Part shown: positions 1 through 8,404 of the stretch, in pieces
How the letters are laid out: every line of letters starts with the position of its first letter
Position numbering within the stretch: the first letter of the stretch is position 1
From: Chromatiales bacterium
GTDB lineage: Bacteria > Pseudomonadota > Gammaproteobacteria > Thiohalospirales > Thiohalospiraceae
Assembly: GCA_026982395.1 (NCBI GenBank)
Contig: JALSHD010000173.1
Coordinates: 1-44,557 of the forward strand
Length of the DNA stretch: 44,557 nucleotides
Direction: 5' to 3'
Notes under the pieces: model-generated
Database searches by the model: none
What the model saw: only the letters and a program-made list of their open reading frames with translations
What the model was told of the DNA's origin: nothing
Position numbers and translations under genes: made by a program

Positions 1-373
1 CTACCCCCTTGCTGCGCAGAGAGTCCCACACAATCCGGTTGGACGGGAACTCTTCATCGCTGCTGACGATATTGTCGCCCCGGTTCCACTCCAGTCCCCA
101 GGCGATTACGGACAGCCCTTCGGAGGTATTTTTGAGCAGAGCGATATCATCAGCAGCAGGGGCGTTGATGAGAGTGGATAGCTGTGCACGCAGCCGCGCT
201 TCTCTCTCTGCCCAACGAGGGTAGTTACGAGCTCCTTCGGCACCATTTTCCCGGGCGAAGGACTCCACCGCCCGGCAGGTGCGCTGTGGCCAGGGAGCTA
301 CGGCAGCATGATTCAGATAAACAAGATCCGGCTGCAAGGCAAACTCTTCGGCAAGTAACTGTTGTCGGTTCAT
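1..373 (-). CDS. Class V aminotransferase-family PLP enzyme, N-terminal part
   Basis: The reading frame opens at an ATG (373-371) and runs without a stop off the left edge, giving 124 codons of the N-terminus. The start of the protein contains DLVYLNHAAVAPWP, the usual opening of class V (cysteine desulfurase/isopenicillin epimerase-like) PLP enzymes. Further on come LLKNTSEGLSVIAWGLEW and SSDEEFPSNRIVW, typical of the cofactor-phosphate and substrate region of this fold. The catalytic lysine would lie beyond the window, so the substrate cannot be told. It begins 17 bases after the stop of the short CDF gene and is probably the last or a late gene of that operon. Family assignment is firm. 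A specific role such as cysteine desulfurase is not supported. Confidence 0.85.
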   Translation of the reverse strand, partial: MNRQQLLAEEFALQPDLVYLNHAAVAPWPQRTCRAVESFARENGAEGARNYPRWAEREARLRAQLSTLINAPAADDIALLKNTSEGLSVIAWGLEWNRGDNIVSSDEEFPSNRIVWDSLRSKGV

Positions 374-390
374 TCCGGTACTCTATCACG

Positions 391-1002
391 TCAGCCGCCA
401 ACCCGGTTTGCCATTGTCATGCTGGCATCCTTGATTATATGGATCCCGCCACGCACGACAATCACCGCAATCATCAGACCGATAACCAGATCTGGCCAGG
501 ACGAGTTCAGATAGCTTACCAGCACACCACCGGCAATGACCCCGGCGTTGGCGATGACATCGTTTCTGGAGAAGATCCAGCTGGCCCGCATATGCACCTC
601 TCCATGGCGGTGTTTGTGGATCAGCAGCAGGCATGCGCTGTTGGCCGCCAGCGCGATCAGCCCGACCACAATCATGAATGACGGCTCCGGCTCGCTGCCC
701 GTGATGGTACGGCGCAGAATGTCGAACAGTACACCGGCCCCAAGCAGTATCTGCAGTATGCCGCTCACGCGGGCAGCGCTTGCCTTCAGCCGCAGGCTCC
801 TGCCCACAGCGTACAGGGCGATGGCATAGACCGAGGCGTCGGCCAGCATGTCCAGCGAGTCGGCGATCAGGGCGGTGGAGTCAGCGACTATTCCGGCGCC
901 GAGCTCGGCCAGAAACATCACGCCGTTGATGGCGAAAAGTGCGATGAGCGTGCGGCGCTCCTCCCGGTTTCCGATCTCTATTTCACAACCGCAACCGGAC
1001 AT
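391..1002 (-). CDS. Short cation diffusion facilitator-like membrane protein
   Basis: A protein of about 203 residues made only of the six-helix membrane part of the CDF (cation efflux) family, without the usual C-terminal cytosolic domain. The N-terminus carries a Cys-rich motif, MSGCGCEIE. The helix 2 site reads DSLDMLADA (DxxxD), but the helix 5 region reads SRNDVIANAG where classical CDF zinc exporters have HxxxD, so metal ligation is expected to differ. The ATG (1002-1000) shares its A with the TGA of the upstream CDF gene (TGATG), indicating translational coupling; a TTG one codon earlier is also possible. I recall similar Cys-leading short CDF proteins near metal-resistance genes, so this looks like a genuine subfamily rather than a broken gene. 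Ion and direction of transport are unknown. Confidence 0.85.
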   Translation of the reverse strand: MSGCGCEIEIGNREERRTLIALFAINGVMFLAELGAGIVADSTALIADSLDMLADASVYAIALYAVGRSLRLKASAARVSGILQILLGAGVLFDILRRTITGSEPEPSFMIVVGLIALAANSACLLLIHKHRHGEVHMRASWIFSRNDVIANAGVIAGGVLVSYLNSSWPDLVIGLMIAVIVVRGGIHIIKDASMTMANRVGG

Positions 1003-1886
1003 CAACGGCAGACCCTGTTGCAGTGGTTGATCTCGAACTCCAGGGTCGAATGGGCGATGGCGAAGCGCTGTTCGAGCCCTTTTTTCAGGGCGCTCTTTAT
1101 CTGCTCGGTAGCGGCGAAATCGGCGATCACCACATGGGCCTCCAGGGCGTTTTCATGCTCGTCCAGCTGCCAGATATGAACATGGTGGACATTCCTTACC
1201 CCCTCGACCTGCTCCATGGTGGCGATCACCTCATCCACGGAGATCCCTTCCGGCGTTCCCTGCATCAATATGTGGATGGTCTGCGGCAGCATGGTGGCTG
1301 CCTGGTAGAGCACGTAGCCGGCGATCAGCAGGGTCAGGAGGGTGTCGCTCCAGTACCACTCATAGAGCAGGATCAGGCTGCCCGCGACAATGACCCCGAC
1401 CGAGGCCAGCGCATCAGAGACATTGTGCAGGAAGGCGGCGCGGATGTTCATGCTGTGCCTGGACATGGTGTAGGTCAGGATCGCGGTGGCGACGTCGATC
1501 ACCAGTGCAATCGCGGCCACGATGACTACCGTCCACCCCTCGATGATCTGCGGCTCATACATGCGCCACAGCGCCTCGTAGATCAGATAGAGTCCGACAA
1601 TCACCAGCGTGACCAGATTGATCAGCGCCGCGATCACCTCGGCCCGCTTGTAACCGAAGGTCTTGAAGTGGTCCGGCGGCTGTCTGCCGATACGGCGCGC
1701 CACCCAGGCGATCAGCAGTGACGCGGCATCGCTGAAGTTGTGCAGGGCATCGGCGATCAGGGCCAGACTGCCGGAGACGATGCCGCCCACCACCTGCGCC
1801 AGGGTCAGCAGCATGTTGATGGCGATGGCCCACCCCAGGCGGCGGTCGCCCATCGCCTCTACGTCGTGACTGTGGTCATGTCCCAT
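1002..1886 (-). CDS. CDF family zinc/divalent-cation efflux protein (CzcD/ZitB type)
   Basis: A 294-residue inner-membrane antiporter-type protein of the cation diffusion facilitator family. It starts with a His-rich metal-binding tail (MGHDHSHD). Helix 2 carries ADALHNFSDA and helix 5 carries HNVSDALAS, both with the HxxxD pattern that forms the transport site of zinc-type CDFs. After the six helices there is a C-terminal cytosolic domain with the MEQVEGVRNVHHVHIWQLD region, as in full-length CzcD and ZitB. A good AAAGGA ribosome binding site lies before the ATG. It follows the RND pump gene after a 155-base spacer holding an inverted repeat and precedes the short CDF with a one-base overlap. 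The likely role is moving Zn(II), perhaps Co(II) or Cd(II), from cytoplasm to periplasm, where the tripartite pump could take over. Confidence 0.92.
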   Translation of the reverse strand: MGHDHSHDVEAMGDRRLGWAIAINMLLTLAQVVGGIVSGSLALIADALHNFSDAASLLIAWVARRIGRQPPDHFKTFGYKRAEVIAALINLVTLVIVGLYLIYEALWRMYEPQIIEGWTVVIVAAIALVIDVATAILTYTMSRHSMNIRAAFLHNVSDALASVGVIVAGSLILLYEWYWSDTLLTLLIAGYVLYQAATMLPQTIHILMQGTPEGISVDEVIATMEQVEGVRNVHHVHIWQLDEHENALEAHVVIADFAATEQIKSALKKGLEQRFAIAHSTLEFEINHCNRVCR

Positions 1887-1941
1887 TCGTGTTTATCCTT
1901 TGTGGTCACTTGCCCTGCTGAGGCGCACAAGGCAATAGCAT

Positions 1942-2031
1942 GCACCATGAAGAGCATAAAAGACATGAAGGCATTTCGCCGGATATGCTGTCACAACTTG
2001 CCTTTTCAGCTCTTCATGCCCTTCATGGTGC
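1942..2031. repeat. Imperfect inverted repeat between czcA-like and CDF genes
   Basis: GCACCATGAAGAGCATAAA (1942-1960) is matched on the opposite strand by 2013-2031, with 17 of 19 bases pairing and about 52 bases between. The arms contain the CATGAAG word twice in slightly different registers. This looks like a dispersed intergenic repeat unit rather than a terminator, since no T tract follows on either strand. The transcript across it could fold and set a different expression or stability level for the CDF genes relative to the pump. Confidence 0.6.
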
Positions 2032-2041
2032 AAATAGCTCC

Positions 2042-5000
2042 CTACCGCATATCCGCCAGTTTACCTCTGGAGAACCAGGTATAAAGAGATGGCAGCACGA
2101 ACAGCGTCAGGAATGTCGCGGTCAGCAGTCCACCCACGATTACCGTGGCCAGCGGTTTCTGAATCTCCGCCCCGACGCCGGTGGAGAGCAGCATGGGGAT
2201 CAGCCCCAGTGCGGAGGTGATGGCGGTCATCAGTACCGGACGCAGCCGGGAGGTTGCGCCGCTGAACACCGCTTCGTTCACCGCCAGGCCGCCGGCGATG
2301 CGCTGGTTGATGCTCTCCACCATCACCACGCCGTTGAGTACCGCCACGCCGAACAGGGTGATGAAGCCGATGGAGCTGGGTACCGACAGATACTGGCCGG
2401 AGATGTAGAGCGAGAATACGCCGCCGATGACTGCCAGCGGCACGTTGACCAGGATGAGCAGCGCCTGTCCCACCGAGTTGAACGCAAAATAGAGCAGCAG
2501 GGCGATCAGCGCCAGTGACAGCGGCACCACCATGGAGAGTCTTTTCTGCGCCCGTTGCTGGCTTTCGAACTGGCCGCCGATATCCACCGAGTAGCCCGGC
2601 GGCAGCTCTACCTGGCTGTCGATGGCCTCTCTGATGTCGGCCACCACGCTGCCCATGTCGCGCCCCTGGACGTTGGCCTGGATCACGACCCGCCGCTGGA
2701 CATCGTCGCGGCGCACCTGCGGCGGACCCGACTCGATGCTGATTCGGGCGACATCCCCCAGCCGCACCCACGGCCCGGTGGGGGATTGCAGGCGCAGGTT
2801 GGCGATGGTGTCCGGATCGGCGCGGAACTGCGGGGCGAGGCGCACGTAGATATCGTAACGCTCGTTGCCGTTGATGATCTGTCCCGCCGCGCGGCCGCCC
2901 AGGCCATCCCTCACCACCGCCATCACATCGCCCACCGCCAGTCCGTAGCGGGAGAGCTGGCCCCGGTCCGGCCGGACCACCAGCTGCGCCTCTCCGGCGA
3001 TCTGCTCCATGGCCACATCCCTGGTGCCGGCGATCCCCTGGATAACCTTCTCGATCTCCTGCCCCTTCTCCGCCAGCACCGCCAGGTCGCGGCCAAACAG
3101 CTTGATGGCCAGCTGCGCCCGGACGCCTGACAGCAGCTCATCCACCCGGGTGGCGATGGGCTGGGAGAAGTTGAGCAGCAGGCCGGGGTGCTGCTCCAGC
3201 TTTTTCTCCATCAACAGCTGCAGCTCCTGCCGGTTGCTGGCGCTGGTCCACTCGCTGACCGGTTTCAGACCGATATAGATCTCGATGTTGTTGACCGGCT
3301 CCGGATCGCCGCCGATCTCCGGGCGGCCGATCCGGCTCAGGGCGTAGTTGACCTCGGGGAACTCCAGCAGCATCGCCTCCAGTTTGGGAGCCACCTCCAG
3401 GGTGGTCTTCAGGCTGGAGGAGGGGGCCAGGGTGACGCGCAGGTTGATGGTTCCCTCCTCGAGCTCGGGAACAAACTCGGTGCCCAGCCGGGGGAGCAGG
3501 GCGAGTGCAGCGATCAGCAGAAGCAGCGCACTGCCGGTTACCACCCTGGGCCTCTGCAGCGCCCAGCCGAGACCGCGCCGGTAGAGGTTGTCCAGCGGCT
3601 TCAGGACGAAGCTCTCCTTCTCCCGGATCCCGCTGCGGAACAGGTAGCTGGCCAGTGCGGGCACGATGATGAGCGCCACCAGCACCGCTGCCACAATCGC
3701 CAACATGATGCTGATCGCCATGGGTTGAAACAGCTTCGCCTCCACCCCCTCGAAGGTGAACAGCGGCATGAATACCACCAGGATGATGGAGGCGGCGAAG
3801 AATATCGGGCGCACCACCTCCTTGCCCGCCTCCTGCAGGCGCAGGGCGATGCCGTGGCGATCGTTTCCGACATCGTACGGATCGGGGTCGTCACCGCGAA
3901 CCAGCGCGCGCAGATCCTTCTCGTGCGCGGCGTCAGGGTGGGAGAGATGCTTGAACATGTTGTCCACCATCACCACCGAGCCATCCACCAGCATGCCGAT
4001 GGCGACCGCCAGCCCCCCCAGCGACATCAGGTTGGCGGAGAGCCCGAACCAGGCCATGATCATCAGCGCGATGCCGATGGAGATGGGGATGGAGATCAGC
4101 ACCAGGAAGGTGGCGCGCAGGTTCATCAGAAACAGCGCCAGTACCACGATGATGAACACGAAGGCCAGCAGCAGAGCGTTGACCACCGTCGTCACCGCCT
4201 GGCTGATCAGATCCGCCTGGTCATAGAACGCCTCGAAGCGCACTCCCTCCGGCAGCGCCTGCCGGATCAGGGTGGCGCGTTCGTTGATACCGTCGATGGT
4301 GGCCTTGGTGTTGGCGCCCATGCGCTTCAGCACGATACCTGCGACCACCTCGCCCAGCGCCTCCGGCTCGCCCCCGGCATTCCGGCGGGTCATGGTCACC
4401 GCCCCCTGGCGGATCTCGCTGCCCAGCTCCACGGTGGCTACCTGCGCCACCGTCACCACCGTCCCATCGATGGTCTTCAGCGGGATCTGGCGCAGCTCCT
4501 CCAGCCCCTGCTCGTCATGGCCGAGCCAGCCGACGCCGCGGATCACCAGCTGCTCCTGACCCCGATCCATGTACCAGCCGCCGGCATTGCTGTTGTTGTT
4601 CTCCAGCGCATCCACCACATCCTGTTGGCTCAGGCCGTAGGCCAGCAGCCGGGAGGGATCTAGGTTGACCTGGTACTGCCGGACATGGCCGCCGAATGAC
4701 AGCACATCGGTCACCCCGTCCACCGGCATCAGCAGCAGTTTGACCACCCAGTCATTGAGGCTGCGCAGCGCCATGGCGTCGTACCCGGCATCCTCGTCGG
4801 CCACCAGCAGATACTGATAGACCTGCCCCAGACCGGAGGTGTTGGGACCGATCTCGGGCGTGCCGACCCCTTCCGGGATCAGCTCTTTCGCCGACTGCAG
4901 CCGCTCGAACACCAGCTGGCGGGCGAAGTAGATATCGGTTCCTTCCTTGAACACCACGGTGATACCGGACAGGCCGGTCTTGGAGATGGAGCGCACCTCC

Positions 5001-5239
5001 TCCACGTCGGGCAGCGCATACATCACCGCCTCGATTGGGAAGGTGATCAGCTGCTCCACCTCCTCGGGCGCCAGCCCGGGGGCCTCGGTGTTGATGGACA
5101 CCTGCACATTGGTGACATCGGGAAAGGCATCCAGATTCAGTTTCGGAATAACAAAGAAGGCGGACGCAATCAGCGCCAGCAGGGCAATCACCACCAGCAA
5201 CCGGTTGGTGACCGACCAGTCGATCAGACGATTCAACAT
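2042..5239 (-). CDS. czcA: Heavy-metal efflux RND transporter, CzcA/CusA family
   Basis: A 1065-residue inner-membrane pump of the HME-RND family, the proton-driven part of a tripartite efflux complex. Length and layout match the family: a first helix (IDWSVTNRLLVVIALLALIA), a large periplasmic porter loop, helices 2-6, a second periplasmic loop, and a final helix group ending in FSRGKLADMR. The helix 4 motif reads AIGMLVDGSVVMVDN. Compared with the CzcA triad (DFG...D...EN), the first Asp is replaced and the last Glu is Asp, so the metal is not necessarily the Zn/Co/Cd of CzcA and the symbol denotes family only. Its start lies 14 bases after the membrane-fusion gene. The operon context with His-rich CzcB and two CDFs argues for a metal, not a drug, substrate. 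Confidence 0.93.
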   Translation of the reverse strand: MLNRLIDWSVTNRLLVVIALLALIASAFFVIPKLNLDAFPDVTNVQVSINTEAPGLAPEEVEQLITFPIEAVMYALPDVEEVRSISKTGLSGITVVFKEGTDIYFARQLVFERLQSAKELIPEGVGTPEIGPNTSGLGQVYQYLLVADEDAGYDAMALRSLNDWVVKLLLMPVDGVTDVLSFGGHVRQYQVNLDPSRLLAYGLSQQDVVDALENNNSNAGGWYMDRGQEQLVIRGVGWLGHDEQGLEELRQIPLKTIDGTVVTVAQVATVELGSEIRQGAVTMTRRNAGGEPEALGEVVAGIVLKRMGANTKATIDGINERATLIRQALPEGVRFEAFYDQADLISQAVTTVVNALLLAFVFIIVVLALFLMNLRATFLVLISIPISIGIALMIMAWFGLSANLMSLGGLAVAIGMLVDGSVVMVDNMFKHLSHPDAAHEKDLRALVRGDDPDPYDVGNDRHGIALRLQEAGKEVVRPIFFAASIILVVFMPLFTFEGVEAKLFQPMAISIMLAIVAAVLVALIIVPALASYLFRSGIREKESFVLKPLDNLYRRGLGWALQRPRVVTGSALLLLIAALALLPRLGTEFVPELEEGTINLRVTLAPSSSLKTTLEVAPKLEAMLLEFPEVNYALSRIGRPEIGGDPEPVNNIEIYIGLKPVSEWTSASNRQELQLLMEKKLEQHPGLLLNFSQPIATRVDELLSGVRAQLAIKLFGRDLAVLAEKGQEIEKVIQGIAGTRDVAMEQIAGEAQLVVRPDRGQLSRYGLAVGDVMAVVRDGLGGRAAGQIINGNERYDIYVRLAPQFRADPDTIANLRLQSPTGPWVRLGDVARISIESGPPQVRRDDVQRRVVIQANVQGRDMGSVVADIREAIDSQVELPPGYSVDIGGQFESQQRAQKRLSMVVPLSLALIALLLYFAFNSVGQALLILVNVPLAVIGGVFSLYISGQYLSVPSSIGFITLFGVAVLNGVVMVESINQRIAGGLAVNEAVFSGATSRLRPVLMTAITSALGLIPMLLSTGVGAEIQKPLATVIVGGLLTATFLTLFVLPSLYTWFSRGKLADMR

Positions 5240-5253
5240 GGTATCTCTCCCGG

Positions 5254-6519
5254 TCAGTGGTTGTGCGGATCGAAGCCGCCCTTGGCCATCTGGGACTGGA
5301 CGAAGAACGCCCCCTCGCCCACGATGGTGGTGCCCTCGGCGATGCCCTCGATCAGCATCCGGTCACCCGCCGTGGCCAGCACCTTCACCTCCTGCGGCTC
5401 GAAACGGCCGGGAGCGGTCTCCACGAACAGCTGCCAGTCGCCGTCGGGGCTGCGCAGGACGGCAGCCACCGGCACCACGATTCCCTCACGTTTCTCCTTG
5501 CCCTCGATCACAACATTGACAAACTGGCCGGGGTGGAGGGAGTCGTCCGGGTTGGCCACCTCCAGATGCAGGGCCAGGGTGCGGGTGGTCTCATCGAGGG
5601 TATGGCGGGCCTGGACAACCTTGCCATCCAGCCAGCGATTCCCCACCTGGATGCGGGCGGGTGAACCGAGGGTGACGCGGGCAGCGCTGTCAGGGGTCAG
5701 ACGGGCCTCTACCCAGAGCACGCTCTCGTCGCTGATCTCCATCAGCAGATGGCCGGGCTCCACCAGCTCTCCCACCACGAAGTCGTCACTGATGACGGTG
5801 CCGTCCTGAAACGAGAGCAGCTGGAACTCTCCGGTGGCGCGGGAGGCATCGCCGGTGCGGATCAGCGAGTCGATCTGTTTTTTGGTCATGCCGTAGGCGC
5901 TGACCCGGGCATAGGCCTGCTGCCAGGCGATCTGGGCGGCAACATAGCGCTTCTCCGAAACCACCTTGCGGCCCAGCTTCTTCACCCGGCGCAGCTCCAC
6001 GTTGGCCTCCATCAGATCCCCCTGCGCCTCCGCCATCTCCACGCTGGAGAGGGTGATCAGCGGCTCTCCCTTGCGGACATGATCCCCGAGCCGGACATGG
6101 CGCTCCATCACCTGGGCAGGAATGCGCGGGGTTATCCGGGTAGTGCGGTAGGCATCGAGCATCACCTCGCCGGGGGAGGTGATCGCCTCGCCCAGGGAGC
6201 TGCGCTTGACCACCATGGTCTCGATACCGGCCATTGCGCGCTGGGCGGCGGTCAGCTCGACATCGCTGGCCTCCTCTCCGTGCCCGTGACCATCGCCATG
6301 ATCATGCCCTCGCTCTTCGTGGCCATCGTCGCTGTGAGCATGCCCCTCCGCAGCGTGCTTGTGCCCTTCGCTGCCGTGATCGTCATGCCCCTCCTCGATC
6401 TCTATGCCGGAGAAGTCATCCATTCCGGCATCCTCCTGGTGGCCATGCTCCTTGCCGGCAAAAGCGGTGGTGGAGGCTGCCATGCCCAGCAATATCAATA
6501 GAATCAGTCTGTTTTTCAT
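5254..6519 (-). CDS. czcB: His-rich periplasmic membrane-fusion (adaptor) protein, CzcB type
   Basis: The adaptor links the RND pump to the outer-membrane channel. The chosen start is the ATG at 6519, giving 421 residues: it has a GGAG site overlapping the end of the upstream gene and opens directly into a signal peptide (MKNRLILLILLGMAASTTAFA). A longer frame upstream has no such support. Residues about 22-90 form an Asp/Glu/His-rich region with many HGH, HDDH and HSDDGH motifs, probably binding metal in the periplasm. Then come the barrel-sandwich halves (TSPGEVMLDAYRTTRI; RLGDHVRKGEPLITLSSVEMA), a coiled-coil hairpin, and the beta-barrel with QVGNRWLDGKVV. The gene lies four bases after the channel gene and 14 before the pump gene, in one operon. 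The His stretch suggests Zn, Co, Ni or Cu handling. Confidence 0.92.
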   Translation of the reverse strand: MKNRLILLILLGMAASTTAFAGKEHGHQEDAGMDDFSGIEIEEGHDDHGSEGHKHAAEGHAHSDDGHEERGHDHGDGHGHGEEASDVELTAAQRAMAGIETMVVKRSSLGEAITSPGEVMLDAYRTTRITPRIPAQVMERHVRLGDHVRKGEPLITLSSVEMAEAQGDLMEANVELRRVKKLGRKVVSEKRYVAAQIAWQQAYARVSAYGMTKKQIDSLIRTGDASRATGEFQLLSFQDGTVISDDFVVGELVEPGHLLMEISDESVLWVEARLTPDSAARVTLGSPARIQVGNRWLDGKVVQARHTLDETTRTLALHLEVANPDDSLHPGQFVNVVIEGKEKREGIVVPVAAVLRSPDGDWQLFVETAPGRFEPQEVKVLATAGDRMLIEGIAEGTTIVGEGAFFVQSQMAKGGFDPHNH

Positions 6520-6523
6520 TTCG

Positions 6524-7795
6524 TTACTCTCCGGAATTCCTGGTCTGTGCGGGGGACGAATCCAGCCACGGTTCGATCTGGCCGGAGGCTGCCAGCCAGG
6601 CAATGGCGGACTGCCATACCTCATTCAGCAGCATGGTTGCGGTTGCCTGGGTATCGATATTCTGTTTGGCCTGAATGAGAAAATCGGTGGCGGTCAGTTC
6701 TCCTGCCTGCCACATCTGCTCCAGCAGCTCCATCTGTTCGCGCTGCGCCTGCCGTCCGCCGGCTCTCCAGACCTGCCAGGCGTGGCTGGTGCTGTTGAAA
6801 CGACCCAGGGCGGCGTTGAGACGGGCCGCGGCCCGGCGTCGGGCATCGCGCCAGGCCTGCTCCGCGGCAGCAGCATCGTGTGCCGCGGCGCGCACCTCCT
6901 CCCGGTAGTTGTTGCGGACGAACAGCGGGATGCCGATGCTCAGTCCCAGCAGCTCATCCGACTCCTCGCGCCCGGCGCGGATGCCGATGGTCGGGTCGAT
7001 TTTTCCCTGTTTCCGGGCCAGTGCGATCCGGCCCTTGGCAGCTTCCATGCGGCTGCGCAGCACCGCCAGCTCCGGCAGGGTGTCGAGCAGCGCGGGATCG
7101 GCGCTCTGCGGCACCGGAACCAGATTTTCGGGCAGCTGCGGCCAGCTCTGCGCCGTCAGCCCGGTGACCGCCTGCAGCGCCGCTTCCGCCTCGGCCAGCC
7201 GGCTCTCGCTGGCCGCCTGCTCCATCAGCGCTTCGCTGTAGGCGACCTGGGCCAGCGTCACGTCCAGCGCCGCGATGTCACCCGCCGCCTGGCGCTTCTG
7301 TACCGTATCGAAGAACGCCTTCATCAACTGACTGCTGCGCTGCGCCAGCGCCCGCATCTCGCGGGCGGTGGAGAGGTCCGCCAGCGCGCCGAGCGTCTCC
7401 GCGGCGGTGTGCTGACGGATCTCCCGCAGCTGAGCTTCGGCCGCCTGAACATCCTGATCGGCAATCCGCACCAGCGCCCCGCGCTTGTCGCTCCAGTCGA
7501 TGGTCTGGCTCAGGCCGAGGCTGGTGGTGTTGACCCCGGTCTGCTCCGCATCCAGCTCCAGCATCGGATTGTGCAGCGGCCGGTCGGCCCCGGCGGCGCG
7601 CGCCCGGGCCGCATCGAGCGCCGCTCGCGCGCCCTGCACGGCCGGGCTCTCAGACCATACCCGCTGTATGAATGCCGGCAGCGCCGGGGTGCTGATTGGC
7701 AGAGCGGCCACTTCGGCCGCAGATTCTGTTTCTGCCCATATCGGCAGAGTGACGCACAGGCACAGGCCTGCGCAAAGAGCTGTTTTTGAAAACAT
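6524..7795 (-). CDS. czcC: Outer-membrane efflux channel (TolC/CzcC family)
   Basis: A 423-residue protein with a signal peptide (MFSKTALCAGLCLCVTLPIWAET). It has the two related outer-membrane efflux repeats of the TolC family, seen as long Ala/Glu/Arg-rich helices with NPMLELDAEQTG and TIGIRAGREESDELLGLSIGIPLFVRNNYREEV. The second of these, with its GLSIGIPLF segment, is typical of CzcC/CusC-like channels. The start at 7795 is chosen because AAGGA precedes it at a good distance and it opens the signal peptide; a frame beginning nine codons earlier exists. The stop lies four bases before the czcB start. The product would form the outer-membrane exit duct of the metal pump. Confidence 0.9.
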   Translation of the reverse strand: MFSKTALCAGLCLCVTLPIWAETESAAEVAALPISTPALPAFIQRVWSESPAVQGARAALDAARARAAGADRPLHNPMLELDAEQTGVNTTSLGLSQTIDWSDKRGALVRIADQDVQAAEAQLREIRQHTAAETLGALADLSTAREMRALAQRSSQLMKAFFDTVQKRQAAGDIAALDVTLAQVAYSEALMEQAASESRLAEAEAALQAVTGLTAQSWPQLPENLVPVPQSADPALLDTLPELAVLRSRMEAAKGRIALARKQGKIDPTIGIRAGREESDELLGLSIGIPLFVRNNYREEVRAAAHDAAAAEQAWRDARRRAAARLNAALGRFNSTSHAWQVWRAGGRQAQREQMELLEQMWQAGELTATDFLIQAKQNIDTQATATMLLNEVWQSAIAWLAASGQIEPWLDSSPAQTRNSGE

Positions 7796-7827
7796 GGCGT
7801 AAATCCTTGCAGATATAACCAACTACA

Positions 7828-7854
7828 CACCACCGGTTATCGGCCGCGGTGGTG
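7828..7854 (-). other. Hairpin between the small His-rich gene and czcC
   Basis: CACCACCG (7828-7835) pairs with CGGTGGTG (7847-7854) across an 11-base loop, in the 78-base gap between the first gene of the operon and czcC. No T tract follows on the minus strand, so it is more likely an RNA-stability or attenuation element than a full terminator. Confidence 0.45.
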
Positions 7855-7873
7855 CAAGCAATATCGGTAAGGA

Positions 7874-8191
7874 TCAGGCGATGGGAGGTCTCAGGTGGGG
7901 AGAGAGGTAACGGAAAGGGATGGCCGCCGCCGGGAAAGCATACACATCCCGGCCTGCCGCCATGACCGGGGTGGTGGTGTCATGGACGATCCCGGTCAGG
8001 TGCGCCGCCCCGTGACAGCCGTGGTTGTCATGGTGCTGATCACTGTCCGGGTGCTGACCGGCATCATCTGCCGCCAGGTCGAACGACGCCGCATCATGCC
8101 CCGCTATCGCCTCGGGATGGCTGTCCCACGCGAAGGCCATCCCCGAACAGAGGTGAACCAGCAGCAACAAGCAGAGCAATAGTTTTTTCAT
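7874..8191 (-). CDS. Small secreted His/Asp-rich protein leading the metal-efflux operon
   Basis: A 105-residue protein with a clear signal peptide (MKKLLLCLLLLVHLCSGMAFA). The mature part is rich in His and Asp (HPDSDQHHDNHGCHGAAH around residues 47-64) with a single Cys, and it ends in PFRYLSPHLRPPIA. Small proteins with such a His cluster and an RPPI-type tail are often found ahead of czc- or cop-type operons, but I know of no assigned function. It most likely binds metal in the periplasm. The gene has no convincing ribosome binding site, and the best promoter puts the transcript start within one or two bases of the ATG. It is first in the order small protein, czcC, czcB, czcA, CDF, CDF. 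Confidence 0.75.
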   Translation of the reverse strand: MKKLLLCLLLLVHLCSGMAFAWDSHPEAIAGHDAASFDLAADDAGQHPDSDQHHDNHGCHGAAHLTGIVHDTTTPVMAAGRDVYAFPAAAIPFRYLSPHLRPPIA

Positions 8192-8198
8192 TGGGGCT

Positions 8199-8228
8199 AA
8201 TGTAGGTGAAGCGTGGTTACACTGTCAA
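8199..8228 (-). promoter_or_regulatory. Predicted sigma70 promoter of the metal-efflux operon
   Basis: On the minus strand a perfect -35 (TTGACA, 8228-8223) is followed after 18 bases by TACATT (8204-8199). The transcript would begin near 8192-8193, right at the ATG at 8191, so the first gene may be read from a leaderless or nearly leaderless mRNA. The slightly long spacer would also suit a MerR-type activator, but no clear dyad is visible in it. Confidence 0.55.
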
Positions 8229-8404
8229 CATATAAATATAAGGACTTTGTCAAAAGGATACTCTCAATTACCGTTCGTGGCGAGGTTCCGATCCTTTCTT
8301 GCCCTAGTGGCATTATGCCTCACCAACCAAAAAATCCTCAGAATTTAACACACTCAGATAATTGAGAACGCCTCTGGCAGAGCAAGTTCCATATGCCGGT
8401 CAGA

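Noticed and set aside
3188-4663. A 491-codon plus-strand open frame opposite czcA.
   Set aside because: It is the antisense shadow of a high-GC gene: the composition is rich in Gln, His, Arg and Asp with no domain pattern, and czcA in the other strand is unmistakable.
7837-7844. TTATCGGC (GCCGATAA on the minus strand) in the gap before czcC.
   Set aside because: No TAAA lies 15 bases upstream, and the sequence is part of a hairpin loop.
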